Shown here: piece after piece, positions 1 to 8,441 of the stretch | How positions within the stretch are numbered: the stretch's first letter is position 1 | Layout: each line of letters begins with the position of its first letter | NCBI GenBank assembly: GCA_963698495.1 | Contig: CAVORB010000021.1 | Span: forward strand, 1-64,000 | Direction: 5' to 3' | Length of the DNA stretch: 64,000 nucleotides | DNA from: CAVORB01 sp963698495 | GTDB lineage: Bacteria > Pseudomonadota > Gammaproteobacteria > Chromatiales > Chromatiaceae | Notes under the pieces: model-generated | What the model was told of the DNA's origin: nothing | Database searches by the model: none | What the model saw: only the letters and a program-made list of their open reading frames with translations | Program-made: the position numbers and the translations under genes

Positions 1-1181
1 CTCTCGGCAATCCTGAAGCCCGCCACATAGGTCCCGATGGCCGAGCCCAGGGTGGAGAGGATGAATACGAGCAGGATGCGTGAGACCCGGTTGCGCCACC
101 AGCCCTTGAGCTCGGCGGTGTCGTGGCGCAGGCGTCCGAAGTCGCCGACGCTCGGCTTGCGCAGGTAGAGCTCCACGGCGCCGGTGACCATGCCGGCGCC
201 GATGGTGGGATTGAGCGAGGTCAGGGGCGCGGCGAGGAAGGCGGTGACCACGGTGAGCGGGTGTGCCGCCGCGATCAGCGCCCCGAGCGCCGACAGGCTG
301 CCGTTGATCAGCACCCAGTCGGCGACCACCTGCCAGCCGAGCTCAGTGCTCTGGCTGAAGCCGTAGGCGAAACCGGCGAGGATCAGGGCGACGATGGCCC
401 AGGGGATGAGCTTGGGCCAGCGTTTTTTCTCGGGCAGGCGGTCGAGCTCCGCGACCTCCTCCCCCGGGTCGCGGGTGTCCTCCCGCAAATACCGCTCCAC
501 GCCCTTCAGATGACCGGCGCCGAGCACGGCGAGGACGTTGCCGTGACCCTCGCGCTCGACCTCCTGGCGGAGCCGCGCCGCCATGTAGCGGTCGCGCTCG
601 TCGATCAGGGGCAGGTAGAGGTCCTCGCGGTCCTCGGCGAACTCGGCGAAGGTGGTCTCGAGCACGTCGCCCTCCTTGAGGCGCTCGATCTCCTCCTCGG
701 CCACCTCCTCGCGCGAGAGCATGGCCGCCAGCAGCCCGGAGAAGAGCCCGAGGCGCTTCCACCACGCCAGGTTCGCGGATACCCGTTTCAGCGTGACGCC
801 GATCTCGCGGTCGACCAACAGCACCGGCAGGTGGCGCGCCCGGGCGATGCGGATGGCCATCCGCTGCTCGGCGCCGGGCTCGATGCCGAACTGGTCCGCC
901 AGGCGCTGTTGGTAGGCGGCTAGGGCCAGGCTGGCGACCACCATGTAGGCGCGCCCGCCGCGGATCACGGAGAAGAGGTCCATGCGGGCGAGGGCGTCGG
1001 GATCGATCACCGCGTTGTAGCGGCTGGGGCAGAGCTCCACGGCCACGGCATCGTAATCGCCGCCCTCCAGCAGCTCTCGCACCTTCTCAGCGCTGGCGCG
1101 GGACACGTGGGCGGTTCCGAGCAGCGTCAGCTCGGCGTCCCCGAGCCGTACGGAAACGCTGGGCTCGTCGGATTCATGCAT
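1..1181 (-). CDS. TraB/PrgY (TraB/GumN-like) family membrane protein, C-terminus cut by the window edge
   Basis: I translated this gene directly from the reverse strand. It starts at the ATG at 1181-1179 and stays open to base 1, giving about 393 residues before the edge. The N-terminus carries the family hallmark GTAHVS at residues 22-27, and a second Gly-rich/His motif (GAGHLKGV) follows about 200 residues later. This is the usual TraB/PrgY layout, with a charged helical region between the motifs. The C-terminal third is hydrophobic, with segments around 'WAIVALILAGFAYGF' and 'AAHPLTVVTAFLAAPL', so it is probably a polytopic membrane domain. Bacterial members are linked to pheromone shutdown in enterococci, and distant relatives are putative metal-dependent hydrolases. 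No function in proteobacteria is established. It is divergent from the lipoprotein gene at 1316. The family call is firm; the function is unknown. Confidence 0.85.
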   Translation of the reverse strand, partial: MHESDEPSVSVRLGDAELTLLGTAHVSRASAEKVRELLEGGDYDAVAVELCPSRYNAVIDPDALARMDLFSVIRGGRAYMVVASLALAAYQQRLADQFGIEPGAEQRMAIRIARARHLPVLLVDREIGVTLKRVSANLAWWKRLGLFSGLLAAMLSREEVAEEEIERLKEGDVLETTFAEFAEDREDLYLPLIDERDRYMAARLRQEVEREGHGNVLAVLGAGHLKGVERYLREDTRDPGEEVAELDRLPEKKRWPKLIPWAIVALILAGFAYGFSQSTELGWQVVADWVLINGSLSALGALIAAAHPLTVVTAFLAAPLTSLNPTIGAGMVTGAVELYLRKPSVGDFGRLRHDTAELKGWWRNRVSRILLVFILSTLGSAIGTYVAGFRIAE

Positions 1182-1216
1182 GGCGGTGGTCTATCGATTA
1201 CACGCGAGAAAGCCTC

Positions 1217-1286
1217 GCATGATAACCGACCGGCGAGGGCGCGGCGCAGCCGCGCGTTGGTCCCCCAAGGCGCGATCGCTTATCAT
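1217..1286. promoter_or_regulatory. possible divergent promoter region between traB-like gene and lipoprotein gene
   Basis: The 134-bp gap between the divergent genes contains TTATCAT on the plus strand at 1280-1286 and the same heptamer on the minus strand at 1219-1225. Both are set in similar GC-rich flanks, forming a widely spaced inverted pair. They could be -10-like elements of the two opposing promoters or a binding site for one regulator. No convincing -35 boxes are visible. Confidence 0.3.
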
Positions 1287-1315
1287 CGCGGCGAAGTCAC
1301 GGACCTGCCGCCGCC

Positions 1316-1720
1316 ATGAAGCCGATCATCACCCGCCTGCTGCCCTGCCTGATCGCCGCCCTGCTCCTCGCCGGATGCGGCACCATCGAAAAGGACAAGC
1401 GGCGCATCGCCCTCGAGGCCGCACTCAACCGCTACGGCGACGCCATCCGCTGGGGCTACTATGGGCCCGCCTTCGAGCTGGTGCGCCCGGAGAAGCGGGG
1501 CGCTGTCCCGCCGAACCTGGAGAACATCCAGGTCACCGGCTATGACGTGGAGCAGCCGCCGGTGCCCGCCGACGAGAACACCGTGATTCAGGTGGTGCGC
1601 ATCGACTACGTGCAACGGGACAGGCAGCTCATGCGCACCATCCACGACCGCCAGCAGTGGGGCTACGACCTCGAAACCAACACCTGGTGGCTGGACTCCG
1701 GATTGCCGGCGTTCAAATAG
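1316..1720 (+). CDS. small outer-membrane-type lipoprotein, uncharacterised
   Basis: This 134-residue protein begins with a basic n-region, a hydrophobic stretch (LLPCLIAALLL) and a lipobox LAGC, so Cys22 is the expected lipidated residue. Gly23 follows the Cys, which does not signal inner-membrane retention. The mature part is hydrophilic, with a helical segment (residues ~30-55) followed by a beta-rich C-terminal half rich in Asp, Tyr and Trp. The size and pattern resemble uncharacterised gammaproteobacterial lipoproteins encoded singly in the genome. It lies 90 bp upstream of the permease gene in the same direction and may share its transcript. No enzymatic motif is visible. Confidence 0.75.
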   Translation: MKPIITRLLPCLIAALLLAGCGTIEKDKRRIALEAALNRYGDAIRWGYYGPAFELVRPEKRGAVPPNLENIQVTGYDVEQPPVPADENTVIQVVRIDYVQRDRQLMRTIHDRQQWGYDLETNTWWLDSGLPAFK

Positions 1721-1809
1721 CCCCGGCTTTCGGTACCGAGCGCGGGCGGGGGAGGCGCGCCCGCCGAGCGAGCGGTGAGCCGACGTCGCCCCCACCTCAG
1801 GAGCCCGGT

Positions 1810-2892
1810 ATGCACACCGAGACAGGTTTCTCCCCCGCTGCGCGCTTTCTGGTAGTGGCGGGCGCGTTCGTCGTCGTGGTCGCCGGCATGCGCGCCGCCG
1901 CGCCCCTGATCACGCCCTTCCTGCTCTCGGTCTTCATCGCGGTGATCGCGACCCCGGCGATGTTCTACCTGTCGCGGCACGGCCTACCGTCGTGGGCGGC
2001 GATGCTGGTGGTGATCGTCCTCATCGCCGCCCTGGGCGCGGTCGTCGTCACCCTGGTGTCCGCCTCGCTTGCGAGCTTCACCGAGAACCTGCCCGAATAC
2101 CAGAGCAAGCTCAAGCTCCTGACCGGGGAGTTCGTCGACTGGCTCGAAGGCCTTGGCGTGCACATCCCGCGCGACGCGGTGGTCAGCTCCCTGAACGCCG
2201 GCAAGGCCATGAAAATGGCCGGCGCGCTGCTCGGCGGACTCGGGGACTTGCTCGCCAACGCCTTCCTGATCCTGCTCACGGTGATTTTCATCCTGCTCGA
2301 GGCCGCCGGCCTCCCCGCCAAGCTGCACGCCGCCCTGAAGACCCCCGGCGACTCCATGGAGCACCTGCGGCAGGTGCTCGACAACATCAACCGATACATG
2401 ATTCTCAAGACCCTGTTCAGCCTGCTCACCGGGTTCCTGGTGTGGCTCTGGCTGTTGACGTTGGGAGTCGATTTCCCGGTGCTGTGGGGGCTGGTCGCCT
2501 TCCTGCTCAACTACGTGCCCAACATCGGCTCCATCATCGCGGCCGTCCCCGCGGTGCTCCTGGCCCTGGTGCAGCTGGGCCCGCAGACCGCCATGTGGGC
2601 GGCGGCGGGCTATCTCGTGACCAATACGCTGGTGGGCAGCGTGATCGAGCCCAGATTCATGGGCCGCGGCCTTGGGCTCTCGGCCCTGGTGGTGTTCCTG
2701 TCCCTGGTGTTCTGGGGCTGGGTGCTGGGCGTCGCGGGCATGTTTCTCTCCGTGCCCCTGACCATGGCGCTCAAGATCGCGCTCGACGCCAACCCGCAGA
2801 CGCGGCCGATCGCCGTCATGCTAGGGCCCGAGATCGTGCCGGCTCGCGCGACGGTACCGGAGCGGGAGCGCGAAACGGCGCCCGCTGACTAG
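1810..2892 (+). CDS. AI-2E family transporter (PerM/YdiK-like permease)
   Basis: This 360-residue polytopic membrane protein matches the AI-2E transporter family. It has two to three N-terminal transmembrane segments, a soluble amphipathic stretch at residues ~80-150, and a C-terminal bundle that includes the typical 'NYVPNIGSIIAAVPAVLLAL' segment. I chose the ATG at 1810 because the hydrophobic N-terminus follows it directly. The reading frame is open farther upstream, but that part overlaps the lipoprotein gene. Characterised relatives export signalling molecules or act as Na+(Li+)/H+ antiporters in halophiles, so the substrate cannot be read from the sequence. It is 15 bp upstream of the acyl-ligase fusion gene, so co-transcription is likely. 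Confidence 0.88.
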   Translation: MHTETGFSPAARFLVVAGAFVVVVAGMRAAAPLITPFLLSVFIAVIATPAMFYLSRHGLPSWAAMLVVIVLIAALGAVVVTLVSASLASFTENLPEYQSKLKLLTGEFVDWLEGLGVHIPRDAVVSSLNAGKAMKMAGALLGGLGDLLANAFLILLTVIFILLEAAGLPAKLHAALKTPGDSMEHLRQVLDNINRYMILKTLFSLLTGFLVWLWLLTLGVDFPVLWGLVAFLLNYVPNIGSIIAAVPAVLLALVQLGPQTAMWAAAGYLVTNTLVGSVIEPRFMGRGLGLSALVVFLSLVFWGWVLGVAGMFLSVPLTMALKIALDANPQTRPIAVMLGPEIVPARATVPERERETAPAD

Positions 2893-2907
2893 CCGGCAAC
2901 CGAGCCC

Positions 2908-5709
2908 ATGACCCCGGCCAACCAAGATCCGGCTCACGCAGAGCACCTGCTGCGAATCCTGCGGGCGTTCGCGCGCGAGTCACGCCTGCCCGTGCCGGAG
3001 GGCGGCATCACCCTCGACACACGGCTGGAGGCGGACCTCGGGCTCGACAGCCTGGGACGCTCCGAGCTTCTGAGCCGCGTGGAGCAGGGCCTGGGCGTCT
3101 CGCTGCCGGAGGAGGCGCTGTTGGCCGCCACCGGGCGCGATCTCCTGGCGCTGGCGAGCACCGCCGCGCCGCCTTCTCCAAGCACCGCTCCCGAGTCGCC
3201 GGATCTGGTCCGGGCCGCCGCGCCGGAGGGCGACCCTAGCCTCGCCCTGACCCTGCTCGATACCCTGGACTGGCATCTGGAACGACACCCCGATCGCGTC
3301 CACATCCTCTATTACGGCTCCGACGAGCAGCCTCGGCCCATCAGCTACGCCGAGCTCCACCGGAGTGCCGCCCGCGTCGCGGGTCGGCTGCAGCGCGAGG
3401 GCCTCTCCCCCGGCGGTAGGGTCGCGGTGATGCTGCCGACCAGCCCCGAGTATTTCGCGAGCTTCTTCGGCATCCTGGCGGCGGGCGGGGTGCCGGTACC
3501 CATCTACCCGCCCGCTCGGCCGCAGCAGATCGAGGACCACCTGCGCCGCCACGCCCGCATCCTGGACAACGCGGGGGCATCCTTTCTGATCACCATCCCC
3601 AAGGCGCGCACCGTCGCCCGGCTGCTGCGGGCGCAAGTGCCGTCCCTGATCTCGGTGCTGACCCTGGAGGACCTGGACGGCGAGGAGCCCGCCGCGACCC
3701 TCGCCCGGCCTGGCACGGACGACATCGCCTTCCTGCAGTACACCTCCGGCAGCACCGGGGACCCGAAGGGCGTGGTCCTGTCCCACGCCGACCTGCTGGC
3801 CAACATCCGCGCCATGGGCGAGGCCGCCCAGGTACGCCCCGACGACGTCTTCGTGAGCTGGCTGCCGCTGTACCACGACATGGGCCTGATCGGGGCCTGG
3901 CTCGGCAGCCTGTATTACGGGCTGCCGCTGGTGTCCATGTCGCCCCTGTCCTTCCTGGCGCGCCCCCTGCGCTGGCTGCAGGCGATTCACCGCCACCGCG
4001 GCACCCTCTCCGCGGCCCCGAACTTCGCCTACGAGCTCTGCCTCGCGCGCATCCCCGACACCGCGCTGGAGGAGCTCGACCTCAGCTCCTGGCGCTGGGC
4101 CTTCAACGGCGCCGAGCCGGTGAGTGCGCAGACCCTGCGCCGCTTTGGCGAGCGTTTCGCGCCCTGCGGCCTGCGACCCGGTGCCTTGGCCCCCGTCTAT
4201 GGCCTGGCGGAGGCGGCGGTGGGGCTGGCCTTCCCCCCGCCCGACCGGGGACCGCGCATCGACTGTATCGACCGCGCGCGCTTCGCCCGCTCGGGCCACG
4301 CCCTGCCGATTCCCTGCGACCAGGACAGCGCCATGCCGGTCGTCGCCTGCGGGCGGCCGCTCCCCGGCTACCGGGTGCGGGTCGTGGACGACGCGGGACG
4401 CGAGCTGCCGGAGCGCCACGAGGGGTTGCTCCAGTTTCGGGGGCCATCCGCGACCCGCGGCTACTACCGCAACCCGGAGGCCACCGCGCGCCTGATCCGC
4501 GACGGCTGGCACGAGACCGGCGACCGGGCCTACCTGGCAGGCGGGGACATCCACCTCACCGGACGGGTGAAGGACCTGATCATCCGCGGCGGGCGCAACA
4601 TCTACCCCTACGAGGTCGAGCAGGCGGTCGGTGAGATCGCGGGCGTGCGCAAGGGTTGCGTGGTGGCCTTCGCCGCGAACGACGAGCGCACCGGCAGCGA
4701 GCGCCTGGTGGTCGTGGCCGAGACCCGCGAGCGCGACCCGAGCCGGCGCGGCGCTCTGGAGCAGACCGTGCGCGAGCGCGCAACGGACGTGATCGGGATG
4801 CCGCCGGACGAGGTGGTGCTCGCGCACCCCAGGGCGGTGCTCAAGACCTCCAGCGGCAAGCTCAGACGCGGCGACGTGCGCGACCGCTACCTGTCCGGAC
4901 GGCTGAACGCGGCGCCGCCCAGCCCCTTCTGGCAGCTGGTCCGGGTGGGTCTGTCGGGGATCGCCGGCAATCTGACGCGCCTGATCGGCCGCGTGCCCGG
5001 CAGGCTCTACGCCGGCTACGCCTGGACCTTGTTCGGCCTGCTCGCGGTGCTAGTCTGGGCCGGGGTGATGATCGCCCCCGGCGCCGAGCTGCGCTGGGCA
5101 CTGGTGCGGGGCGGCATTCGCTGGGCGCGCCGGCTCGCCTTCATGCGCCTGGAGATCTCCGGCGCGAAGGACGTCCCCGCGCCGGGCCGGCCCTTCGTGC
5201 TGGCCGCGAACCATCAGAGCTACCTGGACGCCCTGCTCCTGATCGAGGCCGTGCCCCGCCCCTTGAGCTTCGTCGCCAAGCGCGAGCTGCTGGGTGTGCC
5301 GATGGTCGGCCCTCTGCTCCAGCGGCTCGGCACCCTGTTCGTCGAGCGCTTCGACCTGCACCGCAGCGCCGCCGAGACCGACCGTTTCGCCGAGACCCTG
5401 GCGGAAGGGCGCATCCTGGCCTTCTTCCCGGAGGGTACCTTCCGCGACCAACCGGGCCTGCTGCCCTTCCGCATGGGCGCCTTCATCGCCGCCGCCCGCG
5501 CCGGATTGCCGGTGCTGCCCGTGGCCCTGCGGGAAACCCGAAACCTGCTGGGTGGCGACAGCTTCCTGCCGCGCCCGGGGCGCGCCGAGATCAGCATCGG
5601 CGCGCTCAGCATGCCAGCCGGGAAGGAGTGGAAGGACGCGGTGGCGCTGCGCGACGGCGTTCACGCCTTCATCGCCGCCCACTGCGGCGAGCCGGTCGTT
5701 CACGGCTGA
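2908..5709 (+). CDS. trifunctional fusion: acyl carrier protein - fatty-acyl adenylate ligase - 1-acylglycerol-phosphate-type acyltransferase
   Basis: This is a single 933-residue chain with three modules. Residues ~10-85 form an acyl carrier domain with the phosphopantetheine site LGLDSL (Ser48). Residues ~110-660 form an AMP-forming acyl ligase with P-loop 'YTSGSTGDPKG' (~277), a 'LTGRVKDLIIRGGRNIYP' hinge region (~550) and the C-terminal lysine motif 'KTSSGKLRR' (~650). A hydrophobic segment at ~690-730 precedes a PlsC-type acyltransferase with NHQSYLD (HX4D, ~769) and FFPEGTFRD (~840). Known families suggest activation of a free fatty acid, loading onto the in-cis ACP and transfer to a lysophospholipid, as in Aas-type acyl recycling. 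That order of events is inferred. It follows an AI-2E permease gene and converges with sixA. No mutated catalytic residues were noticed. Confidence 0.88.
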   Translation: MTPANQDPAHAEHLLRILRAFARESRLPVPEGGITLDTRLEADLGLDSLGRSELLSRVEQGLGVSLPEEALLAATGRDLLALASTAAPPSPSTAPESPDLVRAAAPEGDPSLALTLLDTLDWHLERHPDRVHILYYGSDEQPRPISYAELHRSAARVAGRLQREGLSPGGRVAVMLPTSPEYFASFFGILAAGGVPVPIYPPARPQQIEDHLRRHARILDNAGASFLITIPKARTVARLLRAQVPSLISVLTLEDLDGEEPAATLARPGTDDIAFLQYTSGSTGDPKGVVLSHADLLANIRAMGEAAQVRPDDVFVSWLPLYHDMGLIGAWLGSLYYGLPLVSMSPLSFLARPLRWLQAIHRHRGTLSAAPNFAYELCLARIPDTALEELDLSSWRWAFNGAEPVSAQTLRRFGERFAPCGLRPGALAPVYGLAEAAVGLAFPPPDRGPRIDCIDRARFARSGHALPIPCDQDSAMPVVACGRPLPGYRVRVVDDAGRELPERHEGLLQFRGPSATRGYYRNPEATARLIRDGWHETGDRAYLAGGDIHLTGRVKDLIIRGGRNIYPYEVEQAVGEIAGVRKGCVVAFAANDERTGSERLVVVAETRERDPSRRGALEQTVRERATDVIGMPPDEVVLAHPRAVLKTSSGKLRRGDVRDRYLSGRLNAAPPSPFWQLVRVGLSGIAGNLTRLIGRVPGRLYAGYAWTLFGLLAVLVWAGVMIAPGAELRWALVRGGIRWARRLAFMRLEISGAKDVPAPGRPFVLAANHQSYLDALLLIEAVPRPLSFVAKRELLGVPMVGPLLQRLGTLFVERFDLHRSAAETDRFAETLAEGRILAFFPEGTFRDQPGLLPFRMGAFIAAARAGLPVLPVALRETRNLLGGDSFLPRPGRAEISIGALSMPAGKEWKDAVALRDGVHAFIAAHCGEPVVHG

Positions 5710-5722
5710 TCGGGCGTAACGC

Positions 5723-6235
5723 TCAGTCGCCGAGGTCGCGCGGGCGCGTGATCGAGAGGAGCCGGGCGCACCCGGATTTCAGCTGCCCCCAATCCTCGGG
5801 CATCTCCAACCTGGCGAGGGCGGCCGTCGGCAACAGCTTGCCATCGGCCGGCTCCTCGACGCCGTCGGCGAGGAAGTCCACCAGGTCCTCGAGCCCTGGA
5901 TTGTGTCCGACCAGCATGACGCTCGCCGCGTCGGCGGGACAACCGGCAAGCACGCCGAGCAGCTCGGAAAGACTGGCGGCATAAACGGCATCCTCCCAGA
6001 CCACCTTCTTGGGCTTGAACCCAGCTGACTTGCAGACCAGCAGCGTGGTCTCCCGTGCGCGCTCGGCGGGGGAGCTGACGATCGCCTCCGGCACCAAGCC
6101 TTCGCGGGAGAGCCATTCCCCCATCCGCGGGGCGTCGTTGCGACCTCGCTTGGCGAGGGGGCGCTCGAAGTCGCGCGTCGCGCCGGTGCTCCAGTCGGAC
6201 TTGGCGTGGCGCAGGATCAGAAGCTCGCGGTGCAT
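5723..6235 (-). CDS. sixA: phosphohistidine phosphatase SixA
   Basis: This 170-residue histidine phosphatase (RHG branch) starts MHRELLILRHAKSDW, so the phospho-accepting His of the LRHAKSDW motif sits near residue 10. The second catalytic His is in 'VMLVGHNPGLEDL' (~110). The short chain without extra domains is the SixA type, which dephosphorylates phosphohistidine on HPt domains or NPr in enterobacteria. I placed the start at 6235, giving a conventional N-terminus. An in-frame extension to 6310 would add 25 unsupported residues. It converges with the acyltransferase fusion, with only 13 bp between the stop codons. Confidence 0.9.
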   Translation of the reverse strand: MHRELLILRHAKSDWSTGATRDFERPLAKRGRNDAPRMGEWLSREGLVPEAIVSSPAERARETTLLVCKSAGFKPKKVVWEDAVYAASLSELLGVLAGCPADAASVMLVGHNPGLEDLVDFLADGVEEPADGKLLPTAALARLEMPEDWGQLKSGCARLLSITRPRDLGD

Positions 6236-6343
6236 GGCGGTTTGTCGTCCGAAGGTGATTGGAGCCAAGGGGTCGAGGCCGGTCCGGCCATGCGGGAATA
6301 TGTAGCACACACGCCGGGATTTCCAAATCGGGCCATCGCGGGC

Positions 6344-7225
6344 TCAGCCGATCTCGGCCAGTAGGCGCTCCATCATCCCCTGCGCCTGCCCGAGATAGCC
6401 GCCGCCGAACAGGTTGAGGTGATTGAGGATGTGGTACAGGTTGTAGAGCGTCTTGCGCACGCGGTACCCGCGGTCCAGTGGCCAGGCCTCATCGTAGGCG
6501 GCATAGAAGTCGCCGCCAAAGCCGCCGAACAGCTCGGTCATGGCGAGGTCGGCCTCGCGGTCCCCGTAGTAGACGGCGGGATCGAAGATGACCGGCTCCC
6601 CCTGCCGGTCGAAGTCCAGGTTCCCGCCCCATAGGTCGCCGTGCAGCAGGGACGGGTGCGGGTCGTGGTCGATGAGCGCGGGAAAGTCCGCGAGCAGCCG
6701 CTCGCCCAGGCTCTGCAGCCGGCCACCGTAACCCTTACGGGCCGCAAGCCCGAGCTGGAAGCCGAGACGCCTTTCGCGCCAGAACGCGACCCAGTCCGGG
6801 TCCGGGGTATTGGGCTGAGGCGTCGATCCGATGGTGTTGTCCCGATCCCAGCCGAAGCCGGGCCGGGTGGTCCGGTGCATGGCCGCGAGCTGGCGTCCCG
6901 CCCGCGCCCCGCCGCCGCCCGCGCGCCCGCCCATGGGCACGTCTTCCATGACGATATAGGCCTGATTGCCGGCGATGCCGGTGCACAGGGGCGCGGGCAC
7001 TCGGATCGTGCGGGTCGCCGCCATCTCCCCGAGGCCGGCCGCCTCCGCCTCGAACATGGACAGCAGATCGGCCCGGTTGACCTTGACGAAGTAGCTCCGA
7101 TCGCCGTCGCGCAGCACGTAAGCCGAATTGATGCAGCCGCCCCCGACGCTCCGGGGCGGATCGGGCGCAAAGGAGTGCGCGCCGGCGGCGGCGATCTCCG
7201 CCGCGATGGTCGTCCAGTCGCTCAT
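6344..7225 (-). CDS. fructosamine kinase family protein (ketosamine-3-kinase-like)
   Basis: This 293-residue protein has the APH/choline-kinase fold signature of fructosamine kinases. It has an N-terminal Gly-rich region (SVGGGCINSAYVL), the lysine motif YFVKVN, the hinge 'AYIVMEDVPM', the catalytic loop 'LLHGDLWGGNLDF' with the catalytic Asp, and the metal motif 'VIFDPAVYYGDREADLAM'. Family members phosphorylate ketosamines on glycated proteins to start deglycation, and bacterial members are assigned by homology. It lies 66 bp downstream of the HNH gene on the same strand. A low-complexity Gly/Arg stretch near residue 100 looks like a lineage-specific loop. Confidence 0.88.
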   Translation of the reverse strand: MSDWTTIAAEIAAAGAHSFAPDPPRSVGGGCINSAYVLRDGDRSYFVKVNRADLLSMFEAEAAGLGEMAATRTIRVPAPLCTGIAGNQAYIVMEDVPMGGRAGGGGARAGRQLAAMHRTTRPGFGWDRDNTIGSTPQPNTPDPDWVAFWRERRLGFQLGLAARKGYGGRLQSLGERLLADFPALIDHDPHPSLLHGDLWGGNLDFDRQGEPVIFDPAVYYGDREADLAMTELFGGFGGDFYAAYDEAWPLDRGYRVRKTLYNLYHILNHLNLFGGGYLGQAQGMMERLLAEIG

Positions 7226-7291
7226 CGGTTTTCCGTCGGTCGCGGCGCGCAGGGGCCTGGCTCCGATGCCTGAATCGGTGCCGGCCCGCGT

Positions 7292-7882
7292 TCAGCCGAT
7301 GCGCTTCAGCAGGGGGCTGGAGCGCGGAAAATGGGCGCGCAGAAACTCCATCTGGTCCATCAGGACGTTACGCCCCATCAGGTAGATGTACTCCGCGTGA
7401 GTCGGCGTGAAGGGAACCGCGAGCAGCTCCATTCCGGCCGCCTCCGGCGTGCGCCCGGCCTTGTAGTTGTTGCAGCGTATGCAGGCGGTGACTACGTTGG
7501 TCCACTGGTTCCTGCCCCCGAGGCTGATCGGGCGCACGTGGTCGCGCGACAGGTGGCGATGGGAGAATCGCCCGCCGCAATACATGCAGAAGTGGTCGTC
7601 GCGCTGGAACAGGGTACGGTTGGACAAGGGCGGGGTGTAATCGTCCGTGAGCTTGGCGATGGTGTGATGGGTGCCGTGGGTGGCGATGATGGAGTGGATC
7701 GAGAGCGAGCTGCGCCGTTTGGTCAGCGCGTTGATGCCGCCCCGCAGCAGGAACAGGGGATTTCCGCAGGCATAGGCGACCTGTCCCAGGAAATAAAGCC
7801 TGGCGGCGCACCGGTAATCCACCCACTCGAGCGGCATTCCGGCCAAATCGGTTCTCAATACCTGTTGGTTGAGCTGCACCAT
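7292..7882 (-). CDS. HNH endonuclease domain protein
   Basis: The preferred start at 7882 gives 196 residues beginning MVQLNQQVLRTDLAGMPLEW. The second half has the HNH layout: 'CMYCGG', 'LSRDHVRPISLGG' (the central D-H), 'NVVTACIRCNNYKAGRTP' with a second Cys pair for structural zinc, then 'LMGRNVLM'. Small HNH proteins of this type are common chromosomal genes in gammaproteobacteria and their targets are unknown. An in-frame extension upstream would add Arg-rich, unlikely sequence. It precedes the fructosamine kinase gene and is divergent from priA across an unusually long, AT-rich gap. Confidence 0.85.
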   Translation of the reverse strand: MVQLNQQVLRTDLAGMPLEWVDYRCAARLYFLGQVAYACGNPLFLLRGGINALTKRRSSLSIHSIIATHGTHHTIAKLTDDYTPPLSNRTLFQRDDHFCMYCGGRFSHRHLSRDHVRPISLGGRNQWTNVVTACIRCNNYKAGRTPEAAGMELLAVPFTPTHAEYIYLMGRNVLMDQMEFLRAHFPRSSPLLKRIG

Positions 7883-8103
7883 GGTAGGGCCGCGCCTGGG
7901 GTATGCCGGCGGGCCGCGGCGTTCCGCCGAGGAATAAGGCCACGGTACAGGCCGGCGCCTGTTCAGGTTGGCGAGAATGATACACGCTTGCCGACCCCGC
8001 GCAAGGCAGGCCCGGGGGCGCGATCGCAGAGCCCCGCGAAAGCGGCTGTGCACATGCGGGCAGACTCACCGCGAATTCGAACGGACCTTACAGGGAACTC
8101 CTC

Positions 8104-8261
8104 ACTCCTTCCCGCGAAAAATATCCTAATATATTGTTTATTAAAAAGAACTAACGTGGAGAGTAAATTTTATACAGCTTAACGCACCTTAAGCAATGAC
8201 TGGGGCTCGCGGCCAACCGCGATGAGTTTTCCCCAGAGTTATCCACAGCGTTTGTGCATAA
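8104..8261. promoter_or_regulatory. AT-rich segment followed by two DnaA boxes in inverted orientation
   Basis: The 559-bp gap 7883-8441 between the divergent HNH and priA genes holds a stretch of unusually low GC (about 8118-8180, including tattgtttattaaaaag). This is followed by TTATCCACA at 8239-8247 (a perfect consensus DnaA box) and TTATGCACA on the minus strand at 8253-8261, five bases away. This is the basic architecture of a DnaA-regulated promoter or a minor replication origin. It is not sufficient for oriC, because only two boxes are present and the usual origin neighbours are absent. The rest of the gap holds a TAGAAT -10-like hexamer at 8363-8368 upstream of priA and no gene that I can see. 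Confidence 0.5.
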
Positions 8262-8441
8262 ACGGCACTTATCGCGACTAGACATAGGCTTGCGCGCGTT
8301 TTCGCAAATACCATGTGAGGAGTGGCCATTAAGTACGGGACGCCCGCGAGCGCGAAGCCCGATAGAATCGAGGCCAAGCTTCCCTTCCAGTTCGACGGGT
8401 CCGCGTATCCGCCGTGAGGCCCAAGAGCGACGAATCCATCC

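Noticed and set aside
2980..4827. 615-codon minus-strand frame across the acyl-ligase fusion
   Set aside because: It has the same high-GC shadow composition, no recognisable motif, and conflicts with the strongly supported sense gene.
8104..8261. Chromosomal oriC
   Set aside because: Only two DnaA boxes were found, and dnaA, dnaN, mnmG and other common origin neighbours are absent. I kept it as a regulatory or minor-site candidate only.
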